Source of the DNA: Polaromonas sp.
Lineage (GTDB): Bacteria > Pseudomonadota > Gammaproteobacteria > Burkholderiales > Burkholderiaceae_C
DNA length: 64,000 bases
Reading direction: 5' to 3'
NCBI GenBank assembly: GCA_021737975.1
Contig: JAIPCZ010000007.1
Coordinates: 1-64,000, forward strand
Under the pieces are notes generated by a model. It ran no database searches, was not told the DNA's origin, and saw only the letters and a list, made by a program, of their open reading frames with translations. Shown here piece by piece: positions 18,661 through 29,200 of the stretch; positions within the stretch are counted from its first letter, which is position 1, and each line of letters begins with the position of its first letter. The position numbers and the translations under genes are program-made.

Positions 18661-19446
18661 ATGGGTTTCCTGACAGGCAAAAAATTCCTCATCACCGGTG
18701 TGTTGTCCAACCGCTCCATTGCCTACGGCATTGCCCGGGCGTGCCACGCGCAGGGCGCCGAGCTCGCGTTCAGCTATGTGGGCGAGCGCTTCAAGGAGCG
18801 CATCACCGAATTCGCCGCCGACTTCAACTCGACGCTGATTTTTGATTGCGACGTGGGTTCAGACGAGCAAATTGACAATTTGTTCAAGGACCTGTCCAAG
18901 CACTGGCCCACCTTCGACGGCTTTGTGCACAGCATTGGTTTTGCCCCGCGCGAGGCCATCGCCGGCAATTTCCTGGATGGCCTGACGCGCGAAAACTTCC
19001 GTATCGCGCACGACATCAGCGCCTACAGCTTTCCGGCCATGGCGAAGGCCGCCCTGCCCTATTTGAACAACACCGCGTCACTGCTGACGCTGACCTATCT
19101 GGGCGGTGTGCGCGTGGTTCCCAGCTACAACACCATGGGCCTGGCCAAGGCGTCCCTGGAATCGTCGGTGCGTTACCTCGCCGACGCGGTGGGCGCCAGA
19201 GGCATTCGCGTCAATGGTCTGAGCGCGGGCGCCATCAAGACGCTGGCGGCCAGTGGCATCAAGGATTTTGGCAAACTGCTGGGCATCTCGGCCGCGGCAT
19301 CACCCCTCAAGCGCAATGTGACCATTGACGAAGTGGGCAACGTCGCCGCCTTCCTGCTCAGCGATCTGGCCTCGGGCATGACCGGTCAGATTTCTTATGT
19401 CGACTGCGGTGTCAGCCAGACCGCTGTGGCGGTGGTGGAGAACTGA
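18661..19446 (+). CDS. fabI: Enoyl-[acyl-carrier-protein] reductase (NADH) FabI
   Basis: FabI carries out the last reduction of each fatty-acid elongation round. The 261-residue short-chain dehydrogenase starts MGFLTGKKFLITGVLSNRSI with the FabI form of the nucleotide-binding site, has the HSIGFAPREAI segment, and the catalytic pattern YNTMGLAKASLE (Tyr-x6-Lys), then the RVNGLSAGAIKTLAASGI substrate loop. The frame is open far upstream in the antisense of yejA, but the ATG at 18661 matches the family start. Divergent from yejA with about 105 bases between; a bidirectional terminator follows. Confidence 0.97.
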   Translation: MGFLTGKKFLITGVLSNRSIAYGIARACHAQGAELAFSYVGERFKERITEFAADFNSTLIFDCDVGSDEQIDNLFKDLSKHWPTFDGFVHSIGFAPREAIAGNFLDGLTRENFRIAHDISAYSFPAMAKAALPYLNNTASLLTLTYLGGVRVVPSYNTMGLAKASLESSVRYLADAVGARGIRVNGLSAGAIKTLAASGIKDFGKLLGISAAASPLKRNVTIDEVGNVAAFLLSDLASGMTGQISYVDCGVSQTAVAVVEN

Positions 19447-19477
19447 CCAAGTCGGGCTGCCCGGGAAGTTTTGATGG

Positions 19478-19511
19478 AAAAACGGCAGGCTGAAAAGCCC
19501 GCCATTTTTTT
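19478..19511. terminator. Bidirectional terminator between fabI and the tRNA cluster
   Basis: GGCAGGCT (19484-19491), loop GAAA, AGCCCGCC (19496-19503), with one A/C mismatch. Five A residues precede it and seven T residues follow it, so it can act for fabI (plus) and for the tRNA transcript (minus). Confidence 0.85.
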
Positions 19512-19587
19512 GGCCAGCCAGGAGGGACTCGAACCCCCTACCCCGAACTTAGAAGGTTCGTGCTCTATCCGGATGAGCTACTGGCTG
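19511..19587 (-). tRNA. tRNA-Arg (anticodon TCT)
   Basis: 77 bases with encoded CCA. The acceptor stem CAGCCAG/CTGGCTG is fully paired, the anticodon loop reads CTTCTAA (anticodon TCT, codons AGA/AGG), and the T-loop TTCGAGT is canonical. Last gene of the five-tRNA series. Position 1 is C, unusual but paired with G72. Confidence 0.94.
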
Positions 19588-19607
19588 TAGGCAATCTGCA
19601 TCGAAAA

Positions 19608-19693
19608 TGGTGCCCGAGGCCGGACTCGAACCGGCAACCCCTTGCGGGGGACAGATTTTAAGTCTGCTGTGTAAACCATTCCACCACTCGGGC
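19608..19693 (-). tRNA. tRNA-Leu (anticodon TAA)
   Basis: 86 bases with encoded CCA and the long variable arm of class II tRNAs. The acceptor stem is GCCCGAG/CTCGGGC and the anticodon loop CTTAAAA gives anticodon TAA. T-loop TTCGAGT. Confidence 0.95.
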
Positions 19694-19762
19694 ACAGGCT
19701 TATTGTCAAACAAAAAAGCCCCGTCATTAAAAATCACGAGGCTTGGAACCAAACAAAATAAC

Positions 19763-19836
19763 TGGAGGCGCGACCCAGAGTCGAACTGGGCTAGACGGAT
19801 TTGCAATCCGTTGCATAACCGATTTGCTATCGCGCC
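19763..19836 (-). tRNA. tRNA-Cys (anticodon GCA)
   Basis: 74 bases with encoded CCA and discriminator U. The acceptor stem begins GGCGCGA, the anticodon loop TTGCAAA gives GCA, and the T-loop is TTCGACT. Confidence 0.95.
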
Positions 19837-19883
19837 GATGTCTTTGCAAAAAAAGGGAAGCAGTGCTTCCCTTTTTAAATAAC

Positions 19884-19959
19884 TGGAGCGGGAAAAGAGA
19901 CTCGAACTCTCGACCTATACCTTGGCAAGGTATCGCTCTACCAACTGAGCTATTCCCGC
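19884..19959 (-). tRNA. tRNA-Gly (anticodon GCC), copy 2
   Basis: 76 bases with encoded CCA. The acceptor stem is GCGGGAA/TTCCCGC and the anticodon is GCC. It is nearly identical to the upstream copy at 19996-20071, differing by a swapped base pair at acceptor position 7-66. Confidence 0.96.
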
Positions 19960-19995
19960 AAATGGTGCCAACAAGATCAGCACCAAGTGAAAACC

Positions 19996-20071
19996 TGGAG
20001 CGGGATAAGAGACTCGAACTCTCGACCTATACCTTGGCAAGGTATCGCTCTACCAACTGAGCTAATCCCGC
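19996..20071 (-). tRNA. tRNA-Gly (anticodon GCC), copy 1
   Basis: 76 bases with encoded CCA. The acceptor stem is GCGGGAT/ATCCCGC and the anticodon is GCC. First gene of the Gly-Gly-Cys-Leu-Arg series, 15 bases after a TATAAT box. Confidence 0.96.
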
Positions 20072-20085
20072 GTTACAAGCCCTCG

Positions 20086-20118
20086 ATTATAGAGGTAATT
20101 TTGAGTCGTTTACCTCTA
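20086..20118 (-). promoter_or_regulatory. Likely tRNA-cluster promoter, overlapping a hairpin after lon
   Basis: On the minus strand a perfect TATAAT (20086-20091) is followed by a G/C-rich discriminator (CGAGGGC) and the first tRNA-Gly 15 bases on, as expected for a stringently controlled tRNA promoter. No clear -35 box is seen. Just upstream, TAGAGGTAA/TTACCTCTA (20110-20118 with 20090-20098) forms a 9-base-pair hairpin that may end lon transcripts or help process read-through RNA. Confidence 0.5.
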
Positions 20119-20133
20119 GAGCGATCATTTTTC

Positions 20134-22575
20134 TCAATGTTTTACTGCCTCTGCCGAGACCGGTGCCGTCAAGCCGATCTCTGCCGGGACAGCGTTGGAA
20201 GTAGCATCTTCGGGCAAGGCCGTCGGCATGCGCTCCAGCGCGATTTCAAGCACTTTGTCGATCCAGCGCACAGGCACGATTTCGAGCCCGTTCTTCACAT
20301 TTTCAGGAATTTCCTGCAGGTCCTTCGCGTTGTCTTCCGGGATCAGCACCGTCTTGATGCCACCACGCAGCGCGGCCAGCAATTTTTCCTTGAGGCCGCC
20401 GATGGCAGTCACCTCACCGCGCAGCGTAATTTCACCGGTCATGGCGACACCGCAGCGCACCGGAATGCCGGTCATGGCTGAAACAAATGCCGTTGTCATG
20501 GCCGCCCCGGCGCTGGGGCCGTCCTTGGGGGTCGCGCCATCTGGCACGTGAATGTGAATGTCTTTCTTCTCGAAGAATTCATCCTTGATACCCAGGCGGT
20601 GCGAGCGGCTGCGCACCACGGTGCGTGCGGCCTCCACCGACTCTTTCATCACGTCACCCAGCGAACCTGTGCGCGTGATGACGCCTTTGCCCGGCACCAT
20701 GGCCGCCTCGATGGTGAGCAAATCGCCTCCCACCTCGGTCCAGGCCAGGCCCACCACCTGGCCGACCTGATTCATTTTTTCGGCGCGTCCATAGTCGAAT
20801 TTGCGCACCCCCAAAAATTCGCTCAAATTGGCGGCGGAAACCACAACCTGTGGTGTCATTTTCTTGAGTTGCAGACCCTTCACCACCTTGCGGCAAATCT
20901 TGGAGATCTCCCGCTCCAGCGAACGCACGCCCGCTTCGCGCGTGTAGTAGCGCACGATGTCACGAACGGCATCTTCAGTGACCTGGAGCTCCGCTTCCTT
21001 GACACCGTTGTTGCCCAGTTGTTTTGGCAGCAGGTAGCGCAGCGCGATGTTGGTTTTTTCGTCTTCGGTGTAACCCGACAGACGAATCACTTCCATCCGG
21101 TCCAGCAGCGCCGGAGGAATGTTCATGGAGTTGGAAGTGGCCACGAACATGACATCACTCAGGTCAAAGTCGACCTCGACGTAATGGTCGGCAAACTTGT
21201 GGTTTTGCTCGGGGTCCAGCACCTCAAGCAAGGCGCTCGACGGATCACCCCGGAAATCGGTTCCCAACTTGTCAATTTCGTCGAGCAAGAACAGGGGATT
21301 GCGGGTGCCGACCTTGCTCAGGCTTTGGAGCACCTTGCCCGGCATCGCGCCAATGTAGGTGCGCCGGTGGCCACGAATCTCGGCCTCGTCGCGCATGCCG
21401 CCCAGCGCCATGCGCACGTACTTGCGTCCGGTCGCCTTGGCGATCGATTGGCCCAGCGAGGTCTTGCCCACGCCGGGTGGCCCGACCAGGCACAGAATGG
21501 GGGCCTTGACCTTGTCCACGCGCTGCTGCACTGCCAGGTACTCCAGGATCCGGTCCTTCACCTTGTCCAGGCCGTAATGGTCTTCGTTCAGAACGGTTTC
21601 GGCGTTGGCCAGGTTGTGCTTGATCTTGGTCTTGCCCGCCCAGGGCAGTCCGGTGAGCACATCGATGTAGTTGCGTATCACCGTGGCCTCGGCGGACATG
21701 GGCGACATCAGCTTGAGCTTCTTGAGCTCGCCTTCTGCTTTTTTCAGGGCGTCCCTGGGCATCTTGGCCGCCTTGATCTTTTTCTCGATCTCATCGATAT
21801 CGGCGCCGTCTTCCCCCTCGCCCAGCTCTTTCTGGATGGCCTTGACCTGCTCGTTCAAATAAAAATCACGCTGGTTTTTTTCCATTTGCCGCTTGACACG
21901 GCCGCGGATCTTCTTGTCCACATTGAGGATGTCCACCTCACGGTCGATCTGGGCAAACAGGTTTTCCAGGCGATCGCGCACGCTGGCGAGGTCGAGCACA
22001 GCCTGTTTGCTTTCCAGTTTGAGCGGCAAATGGGCGGCTATGGTGTCGGCCAGGCGACCCGGGTCATCAATGCTGGAGATCGAGGTCAGGATTTCGGGCG
22101 GAATTTTCTTGTTGAGCTTGACATATTGGTCGAACTGCTGCATCACGGCGCGGCGCAAGGCTTCAATCTCACTGCCCTGGGCCTTGGTCTTGGCCTCTGG
22201 CTCGATGGCCAACTCGACTGGCGTCACGGTGGCAGTGAAGTGCATTTCTCCATCTTCTATGTGATTCACCACGGCGCGCTGCTGGCCTTCAACCAGCACC
22301 TTGACCGTACCGTCGGGCAGCTTGAGCATCTGCAAAATGGTGGAGATACAGCCCATGTCGAACATGTCCGAGACGACAGGGTCGTCTTTGGCAGCTGCTT
22401 TTTGCGCCACCAGCATGATGCGGCGCTCCGCGCCCATGGCGGACTCGAGCGCCTTGATGCTCTTGGGGCGCCCCACAAAAAGCGGGATCACCATGTGCGG
22501 GAAAACGACCACATCACGCAAGGGCAACAAGGGCAGATCCACGGGGATGGCGGGCAAGGATGGATGGCCAGACAT
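20134..22575 (-). CDS. lon: ATP-dependent protease Lon
   Basis: Lon degrades misfolded and short-lived regulatory proteins in the cytoplasm. The 813-residue protein has the N-terminal substrate-binding domain ([23 protein letters not shown]), a coiled-coil region, the AAA+ module with Walker [10 protein letters not shown] at about 362-370 and Walker [12 protein letters not shown], and the C-terminal protease domain with the catalytic Ser in DGPSAGAAM (about 686) and Lys in the [12 protein letters not shown] segment (about 727). AAGGA lies five bases before the ATG. Last protein gene of the tig-clpP-clpX-lon group. Confidence 0.98.
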   Translation of the reverse strand: MSGHPSLPAIPVDLPLLPLRDVVVFPHMVIPLFVGRPKSIKALESAMGAERRIMLVAQKAAAKDDPVVSDMFDMGCISTILQMLKLPDGTVKVLVEGQQRAVVNHIEDGEMHFTATVTPVELAIEPEAKTKAQGSEIEALRRAVMQQFDQYVKLNKKIPPEILTSISSIDDPGRLADTIAAHLPLKLESKQAVLDLASVRDRLENLFAQIDREVDILNVDKKIRGRVKRQMEKNQRDFYLNEQVKAIQKELGEGEDGADIDEIEKKIKAAKMPRDALKKAEGELKKLKLMSPMSAEATVIRNYIDVLTGLPWAGKTKIKHNLANAETVLNEDHYGLDKVKDRILEYLAVQQRVDKVKAPILCLVGPPGVGKTSLGQSIAKATGRKYVRMALGGMRDEAEIRGHRRTYIGAMPGKVLQSLSKVGTRNPLFLLDEIDKLGTDFRGDPSSALLEVLDPEQNHKFADHYVEVDFDLSDVMFVATSNSMNIPPALLDRMEVIRLSGYTEDEKTNIALRYLLPKQLGNNGVKEAELQVTEDAVRDIVRYYTREAGVRSLEREISKICRKVVKGLQLKKMTPQVVVSAANLSEFLGVRKFDYGRAEKMNQVGQVVGLAWTEVGGDLLTIEAAMVPGKGVITRTGSLGDVMKESVEAARTVVRSRSHRLGIKDEFFEKKDIHIHVPDGATPKDGPSAGAAMTTAFVSAMTGIPVRCGVAMTGEITLRGEVTAIGGLKEKLLAALRGGIKTVLIPEDNAKDLQEIPENVKNGLEIVPVRWIDKVLEIALERMPTALPEDATSNAVPAEIGLTAPVSAEAVKH

Positions 22576-22658
22576 AAAAATCCTTCTGTTACCGATATGA
22601 CATTAAATTGATTGGCGTGCTGAATTCACAGCGCGCCATCGTCCCATGGTCACTTCGA

Positions 22659-23915
22659 TCAAGCTTTCTTGGCGACTTCGCGGTAAACCAGCAATGGCGC
22701 CTTGTTTTCCTCGATCGTTGACTCGTCCAGAACCACCTTTTCGACGTTGGACACATTGGGTAGATCGAACATGGTGTCGATCAGTGCCAATTCAAGGATG
22801 GAGCGCAAGCCGCGGGCACCGGTTTTTCTGGCCAGGGCCTTTTTGGCAATGGCTTTCAGCGCGCTGGGGCGGATCTCGAGCTCGACTCCTTCCATGGCCA
22901 GCAATTTAGCATATTGTTTCACAAGCGCATTTTTCGGCTCGGTCAAAATTTGCACCAGCGTTTCTTCGCTGAGTTCCCCCAAGGTGGCCACCACCGGCAT
23001 ACGACCGACCAGTTCGGGAATGAGCCCGAACTTGATCAGGTCCTCGGGCTCAACCTCCTTGAAAACCTCGGTAAGGTTCCGGTTTTGCTTGCTTTTCACC
23101 GCCGCCCCAAACCCGATGCCAGACGACTCGGTGCGGTTGTCGATGACTTTCTCCAGGCCGGAGAAGGCGCCGCCGCAGATAAACAGGATGTTGGTGGTGT
23201 TGACCTGAACAAAATCCTGGTTGGGGTGTTTGCGCCCCCCTTGCGGCGGCACACTGGCCATGGTGCCTTCGATCAGCTTCAGTAGCGCCTGTTGCACCCC
23301 CTCACCTGAGACATCGCGGGTGATGGACGGGTTGTCGGACTTGCGTGAAATCTTGTCAATCTCATCAATATACACAATGCCGCGCTGCGCCCGTTCGACC
23401 TCGTAGTTGCAGCTTTGCAGCAGCTTGAGCACGATGTTCTCGACGTCCTCGCCGACATAACCCGCCTCGGTCAGTGTGGTGGCGTCGGCCATCACAAAAG
23501 GCACATCAAGCATGCGAGCCAGGGTCTGGGCCAATAGTGTCTTGCCGGAGCCCGTCGGGCCAATCAACAGGATATTGCTCTTGGACAGCTCGACATCGTC
23601 CTTGCTTGATTTTTCCTGGTGCCGCAGGCGCTTGTAATGGTTGTACACCGCCACTGCAAGGATCCGTTTGGCGGCCTCCTGGCCAATCACATAGTTGTCC
23701 AGGTTGGCCTTGATTTCTGCCGGTGTCGGCAGATCTGTTTTCTCGGGCGTCTCGGTCGTTGCCGGCAATTCGTCACGAATGATCTCATTGCACAGTTCGA
23801 TGCACTCGTCGCAAACAAAGACCGACGGACCCGCAATCAGTTTTTTGACCTCGTGCTGGCTCTTGCCGCAAAACGAGCAGTAAAGGGTTTTCTCTCCGGA
23901 AGAGCCTTTGGCCAT
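22659..23915 (-). CDS. clpX: ATP-dependent Clp protease ATP-binding subunit ClpX
   Basis: ClpX is the AAA+ unfoldase that feeds tagged proteins to ClpP. The 418-residue protein begins with the C4 zinc domain (Cys13, Cys16, Cys35, Cys38), has Walker A GPTGSGKT at about 119-126, Walker [11 protein letters not shown], the pore-loop region TDAxxL-like [10 protein letters not shown], and the IGF-type ClpP-contact loop ([10 protein letters not shown]). It follows clpP by four bases, so the two are cotranscribed. Confidence 0.98.
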   Translation of the reverse strand: MAKGSSGEKTLYCSFCGKSQHEVKKLIAGPSVFVCDECIELCNEIIRDELPATTETPEKTDLPTPAEIKANLDNYVIGQEAAKRILAVAVYNHYKRLRHQEKSSKDDVELSKSNILLIGPTGSGKTLLAQTLARMLDVPFVMADATTLTEAGYVGEDVENIVLKLLQSCNYEVERAQRGIVYIDEIDKISRKSDNPSITRDVSGEGVQQALLKLIEGTMASVPPQGGRKHPNQDFVQVNTTNILFICGGAFSGLEKVIDNRTESSGIGFGAAVKSKQNRNLTEVFKEVEPEDLIKFGLIPELVGRMPVVATLGELSEETLVQILTEPKNALVKQYAKLLAMEGVELEIRPSALKAIAKKALARKTGARGLRSILELALIDTMFDLPNVSNVEKVVLDESTIEENKAPLLVYREVAKKA

Positions 23916-23919
23916 GAGC

Positions 23920-24543
23920 TTATGCCCTCTTGGTGATAACCTGGTCGATCAGACCATATTCCTGGGTTTCCTGCGCCGTCATGTAGTAGTCACGCTCGGT
24001 GTCACGCTCAATGCGCTCCAACGGTTGACCCGTGCGCTCTGCCAGGATCCTGTTGAGTTGCTCTCGTGTTTTCAGAATTTCGCGGGCCTGAATCTCAATT
24101 TCAGTGGCCTGGCCCTGGCTGCCACCCGAAGGCTGGTGAATCATGATCTTCGAGTTGGGCAGGGAAAAGCGTTTGCCCTTGGCACCCGCAGCCAGCAGGA
24201 ACGCACCCATGCTGGCAGCCATGCCGGTGCAAAGGGTGGACACCTCGGGCTTGATGAAATTCATGGTGTCATAGATCGCCATGCCCGCGCTGACCGACCC
24301 GCCGGGGGAATTGATGTAGAAGGAAATGTCCTTGTCCGGATTTTCGCTTTCCAGAAACAACAACTGCGCCACCACCAGGTTGGCCACATAGTCGTTGACC
24401 GGACCCACCAGGAAGATCACACGTTCCTTGAGCAAACGGGAATAGATGTCGTACGACCGTTCGCCGCGGCCCGACTGCTCAATCACCATGGGCACCATGC
24501 CCAGACCCTGTGTATCCATTGCACTCATTTCAAACTTCATCAT
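23920..24543 (-). CDS. clpP: ATP-dependent Clp protease proteolytic subunit ClpP
   Basis: The tetradecameric serine peptidase of the ClpXP complex. The 207 residues carry the catalytic triad Ser111 (GMAASMGAF), His136 (IMIHQPSGG) and Asp185 (ERDYYM), with numbering identical to E. coli ClpP including its propeptide. Two ATGs stand side by side; GGAG is two bases before the first and five before the second, so the true start may be 24540. A long hairpin lies upstream, between tig and clpP. Confidence 0.98.
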   Translation of the reverse strand: MMKFEMSAMDTQGLGMVPMVIEQSGRGERSYDIYSRLLKERVIFLVGPVNDYVANLVVAQLLFLESENPDKDISFYINSPGGSVSAGMAIYDTMNFIKPEVSTLCTGMAASMGAFLLAAGAKGKRFSLPNSKIMIHQPSGGSQGQATEIEIQAREILKTREQLNRILAERTGQPLERIERDTERDYYMTAQETQEYGLIDQVITKRA

Positions 24544-24594
24544 GACTCCAAAAATTTGATGCTAATGTAGCTAAAAAACATAGCCCACAAGCAA

Positions 24595-24637
24595 ATGGGG
24601 CTTGAATGCCAGACTTAAAGCCTGGCACAAGCCCCAT
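24595..24637. repeat. Long stable hairpin in the tig-clpP gap
   Basis: ATGGGGCTTG (24595-24604), a two-base AA bulge and TGCCAG (24607-24612) pair with CTGGCA (24622-24627) and CAAGCCCCAT (24628-24637). This makes a 16-base-pair stem with a 9-base loop. No T-run follows on either strand, so it is not a classic terminator. It may be a processing site, a 3'-end stabiliser for tig mRNA, or a weak attenuator. Confidence 0.6.
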
Positions 24638-24663
24638 GCCGCACTTTAAAAACGTCAAGCGTC

Positions 24664-25974
24664 TCAGCTCTGTGCCATCAACTCGTCAAAGCTGACCGCC
24701 TTTTCGCTGACCTTGGCTTTTGACATCACGAACTCGGTCACATTGTTTTCCAGAACGATGGCCTCCACCTCGGCCAGGCGGTTGTTGTCGCTGAAATACC
24801 AGCGCTCGACCTCGCTCGGCTTCTCATAACTGGCGGCAAGTTCCTGAATGTGGGCCTTGAGTTGGTCCATGGTGGCCTGCAAATTGTTGGCACGCACCAG
24901 TTCCGCCACCACCAGGCCCAGGCGCACACGGCGCTCAGCCTGCGGGCGAAACACATCCTCGGGAATGCTCACCTTGTCAGCGTCCTTGATACCGCGCTTC
25001 TTCAGGTCGGCACGAGCGCCTTCGAGCAGGCGCTGCATTTCAGCCTGAACGCTGGCGTTGGGCAAATCCAGCTCGGCCTTGGCTACCAGGGCATCCATCA
25101 CGGCCGTCTTGTTGCGCGCCAACAGCCGGAATTTGACTTCGCGGTCCAGGTTTTTCTTGATGTCGGCACGCAGACCGTCAACAGAAGCGTCTTCAATGCC
25201 CAGAGACTTGGCCAGCGCCTCGTTCACTTCAGGCAAATGGGCAGCCTCGATCTTCTTGACCGTCACCATGAAATCAGCTGTCTTGCCGGCCACATCCTTG
25301 CCATGGTAATCCGCCGGGAAAGCCAGCGGGAACGTCTTGCTTTCACCGGTTTTCATGCCGCGCGAAGCTTCTTCAAACTCCTTGAGCATCTGACCGTCGC
25401 CCAGAATGAACTGGAAGTCTTCGGCCTTGCCGCCCTCAAAGGGCTCACCATCGATCTTGCCTTCGAAGTCTACGGTGAGGCGGTCGCCGTCCTGGGCTGC
25501 CGCATCGTGCGAACGCTGCGAGAAGGTGCGGCGCTGCTTGCGCAGGATGTCAACGGTCTTGTCGATGGCTGCATCGGACACTTCGGTCGTGACTTTTTCC
25601 ACTTCTGCCGTGGTCAGATCGCCAATCTTGACTTCCGGATAGACCTCAAAGACGGCCTCAAAATTCAGCTCGCCTTCAGGGGCGCCCTCTTTTTCACTGA
25701 TTTTGGGCTGACCCGCGACGCGCAACTTGGCTTCACTGGCGGCATTGGCAAAGGCCTCTCCCACTTTGTCATTCATGACTTCGTACTGCACGTTGTAGCC
25801 ATAACGCTGCGCCACCACGTTCATCGGTACTTTGCCCGGACGGAAACCGTCCATCTTCACGGTGCGGGCCAGCTTTTTCAGACGCGCCGTCACTTCGGAT
25901 TGAATCGACGCAACAGGCATGCTCAAAAGCATCTTGCGCTCTAACTTTTCAAGGGTTTCAACAACGACTGCCAT
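24664..25974 (-). CDS. tig: Trigger factor (ribosome-associated chaperone)
   Basis: Trigger factor binds ribosomal protein L23 and shields nascent chains. The 436-residue protein has the ribosome-binding N-terminal domain with the signature GFRPGKVP (about residues 44-51), the FKBP-like peptidyl-prolyl isomerase domain in the middle (about 155-245, with [15 protein letters not shown]), and the helical C-terminal arms. The start at 25974 ([15 protein letters not shown]) is preferred over a longer frame because GGAG lies seven bases upstream and it matches the family N-terminus. tRNA-Leu lies directly upstream, clpP downstream. Confidence 0.97.
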   Translation of the reverse strand: MAVVVETLEKLERKMLLSMPVASIQSEVTARLKKLARTVKMDGFRPGKVPMNVVAQRYGYNVQYEVMNDKVGEAFANAASEAKLRVAGQPKISEKEGAPEGELNFEAVFEVYPEVKIGDLTTAEVEKVTTEVSDAAIDKTVDILRKQRRTFSQRSHDAAAQDGDRLTVDFEGKIDGEPFEGGKAEDFQFILGDGQMLKEFEEASRGMKTGESKTFPLAFPADYHGKDVAGKTADFMVTVKKIEAAHLPEVNEALAKSLGIEDASVDGLRADIKKNLDREVKFRLLARNKTAVMDALVAKAELDLPNASVQAEMQRLLEGARADLKKRGIKDADKVSIPEDVFRPQAERRVRLGLVVAELVRANNLQATMDQLKAHIQELAASYEKPSEVERWYFSDNNRLAEVEAIVLENNVTEFVMSKAKVSEKAVSFDELMAQS

Positions 25975-26054
25975 GGTGTTACTCCAAATTACACAAAATA
26001 AAAGACAGTGCACGGCTGCAGCACAACCGTGCCCTGTCAAGCAAATTCTCTTCG

Positions 26055-26141
26055 TGGTGCGCGGGGCGGGACTCGAACCCGCACACTGTTGCCAGCGTCA
26101 GGACCTAAACCTGGTGCGTCTACCAATTTCGCCACCCGCGC
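26055..26141 (-). tRNA. tRNA-Leu (anticodon TAG)
   Basis: 87 bases with encoded CCA and a long variable arm. The acceptor stem begins GCGCGGG and ends CCCGCGC, the anticodon loop TTTAGGT gives TAG (codon CTA family), and the T-loop is TTCGAGT. It sits about 80 bases upstream of tig, an arrangement common in betaproteobacteria. Confidence 0.95.
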
Positions 26142-26150
26142 AAACTGAAC

Positions 26151-26174
26151 GGGGCGGTGGTTAAAACCACCCCT
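26151..26174. terminator. Hairpin after the efflux permease gene
   Basis: GGTGG (26156-26160) pairs with CCACC (26167-26171) around TTAAAA, extended past a C bulge by GG/CC. No T-run follows. Placed between the RND permease and tRNA-Leu, it may end or process the efflux transcript; weak evidence. Confidence 0.3.
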
Positions 26175-26242
26175 ATGAATAGGTCAACTCAAGATTTTAA
26201 CTCGCGCAGCCGCCATAAATGCCCGGACCCGCAACAAGTCAG

Positions 26243-29200
26243 TCAACGGCTGGTTGGCGAGACCCTGAACCACGCCGCATACATTGCCGGCAAGGCCAGC
26301 AACGTCAACACGGTGGCCACAACCAGGCCACCCATGATGGCCACGGCCATCGGCCCCCAAAAGACAGAGCGCGACAGCGGGATCATGGCCAGCACCGCGG
26401 CCGCAGCCGTCAGGACGATCGGGCGCAAGCGGCGCACAGCCGCACCCACGATCGCGTCCCAAGCCAGCACCCCCTGCGCGCGATCCTGCTCGATCTGGTC
26501 AATCAGGATCACCGAGTTGCGCTGGATCATTCCCATCAGCGCAATCACGCCGAGCAGCGCAACAAAACCGAACGGGCGGTTCAGCAGCAGCAGCGCCCCC
26601 GCCACCCCGGCAATGCCAAGCGGCCCGGTCAGGAACACCAGCACGGCGCGGCTGAAACTGTGCAATTGCAGCATCAGCAACGTGAAGGTGATGAACAGCA
26701 TGATCGGGATGCCCACCATGATCGAGGACGAGCCCTTGGCACTTTCAGCGACGGCGCCGGCGACCGCAATGCGGACAGCACCCTGCCCGGCCTGCGCCCA
26801 TTTGGCCTCCAGGATTCTCAGTTCCGGCAAGAGCTGGCTGGTCACGGTGGCACCTTGCACACCCTCCACAATGTCCGCCTGCACCGTGATCGCATAGTCG
26901 CGACCCTCGCGCCACATCACACCGGGCTCCCAGGCAAACACCGGCTTGGAAATTTGCAGCAGGGGGATCGACTGGCCCGACGCCGTGGGCAGGTAGGCAT
27001 TGGCAATGTCGGTGATGGCCTTGCGTTCGTCGAGCGGCTGGCGCAACACCATTTCAATCAGCCGGTCGCCCTCACGGAACTCCCCGACCGAGGTGCCGCT
27101 CAGGATGGTTTTGGCCGCCTGCGCGATGGACTGGCTGGTGACTCCCAGCGCGCGCGCCTTGGCCTGGTCCACTTCCAGGCGCATCACCTTGATGGACTCA
27201 TTCCAGTTGTCGTTGACACCCCGCGTGCTGGGGCTTTGCCGCATCACCGCCTTGACTTCATCCGCATGCTGACGGAGCAGTTGCGGGTCCGAACCCAGCA
27301 CGCGGAACTGCACCGGGTATGGCACAGGCGGGCCGTTCGCCAGCAGCTTGACACGACCCCGCACCTCGGGGAACTCCTGTGCCAGCAGGGTCGGCAGCTG
27401 GTGCCGGAGCGCCTCGCGCGTCGGCAGGTCCTTGGGCAGCACAATCAGCTGCGACACATTGGTCTGCTGAAACACCTGCTCAAGCGGCAAATAGAAGCGC
27501 GGCACACCCGAGCCCACCCATTGGGTGACCGAGCTCACGCCGGGCTGTGCCAGCAGACGCGCCTCGACCCGTTTGGCCACCTCTTCCGTGGCGGCAAACG
27601 CGGTGCCCTCGGGCGACCAGAGGTCCACCATGATCTCGGGTCGACTCGAATCCGGGAAGAATTGCTGCTGTACCTTCCCCATGCCAAAAAGGCCCAGCCC
27701 GAAGAGTGCCACGGTGGCGGCAATGGTGAGCCAGCGGTGCCGGATGCAGGTGTTCAAGGTCCGGCGAAAAGCGTTGTAGAAGGGCGTGTCATACATGTCA
27801 TGGGACGGCACCTGGCCAGGCAAATGTTCCTGCGCGGGCGCCTGCACGTGAGGCGGCGCCTTGAGCAGCACGGTGCCCAGATAGGGCACAAAATAGACCG
27901 ACACGATCCAGCTCAGGCACAGGGCAATCACCGTCACGGCAAAAATCGCAAAGGTATATTCGCCGGTGGCGCTCTTGGCCAGGCCGATGGGCAAGAAGCC
28001 CGCCGCGGTGATCAGTGTGCCGGTGAGCATGGGCATGGCCGTGATCTCGTAGGCGAAGGTGGCGGCGCGCACCTTGTCATAACCCTCCTCCATCTTGCGC
28101 ACCATCATTTCAACCGCAATGATGGCATCGTCCACCAGCAGCCCGAGCGCAATGATGAGCGAGCCCAATGAAATCTTGTGCAGGCCGATGCCCCAGTAGT
28201 TCATGGCCAGAAAGGTCATGGCCAACACCAATGGTATGGTGATGCCGACCACCAGGCCGGGGCGCATGTCGAGTGTCCAGCGCCGCCACAGCGGCTGATG
28301 GCCGGGTTTCTTGTGCAGGCCAAGACTGATGAAACTGACCGCCAGCACAATCGCCACCGCCTCGACCAAAACCATGACAAACTCGTTGACCGAGGTGGCC
28401 ACCGACCTGGGCTGATCCTGGATCTGCCCCAGCGTGACCCCCAGCGGCAGGGTTTCCTGAATCTGCCGGGTGGCTGTGCCCAGGGCTTTTCCCAGCGCGA
28501 TGATGTCTCCGCCCCGGGTCATGGAAACTCCCAGCGCAATCACCTCCTGGCCCTGAAATCGCACCTTCACTGTCGGTGGGTCGACAGCATGGCGCTTGAT
28601 GTCGGCAATGTCGCCGAGTCGCAGCTGCCTGTCCCCGGCGCGAATTGGCATGGCATGCAGATCTGCCAGCGCATTGAACTGGCCGGCCACCCGCACCTGC
28701 ACCACGTCCTGCGGTGTCTGTACCGTCCCTGCAGAAGCCACCGCGTTTTGCTGGTTCAACTGGGCCAGCACCACACTCATGTTCAGGCCCAGTTGGGCCA
28801 GGCGCTTCTGCGAGATTTCAATGTAGAGCTTTTCTTCCTGAACACCAAACAATTCCACCTTGGCCACATCGGGCACGCGCAGCAATTGCTGGCGCACCTC
28901 GTCGGCAAAGTCCCGGGTCTCGGTATTGCTGAAGCCTGGCGCCTGCAACGCATAGATCACGCCGTAGACATCCCCAAAATCGTCGTTGAAAAATGGCCCC
29001 GCGACGCCCTGGGGCAGGCTGCCGCGCATGTCGCCAATTTTTTTGCGCACCTGATACCAGACGTTGGCCACCTCCTGGCCGCGGGCATGATCCTTGATCT
29101 GAAAAATGATCTGCGACTCACCCGGCTTGGAATAACTGCGGATGACATCGGCGTAGGGCACATCCTGCAGCGTTCGCTCCAGCTTGTCAGTGACCTGCTC

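Noticed and set aside
19511..20071. tRNA cluster as integration site of a mobile element
   Set aside because: No integrase, no direct repeats of tRNA 3' ends beyond the tandem Gly genes, and core genes on both sides.
20548..22611. 687-codon open frame on the plus strand, antisense to lon
   Set aside because: It mirrors lon in a high-GC region and has no recognisable domain or ribosome-binding site; lon is certain.
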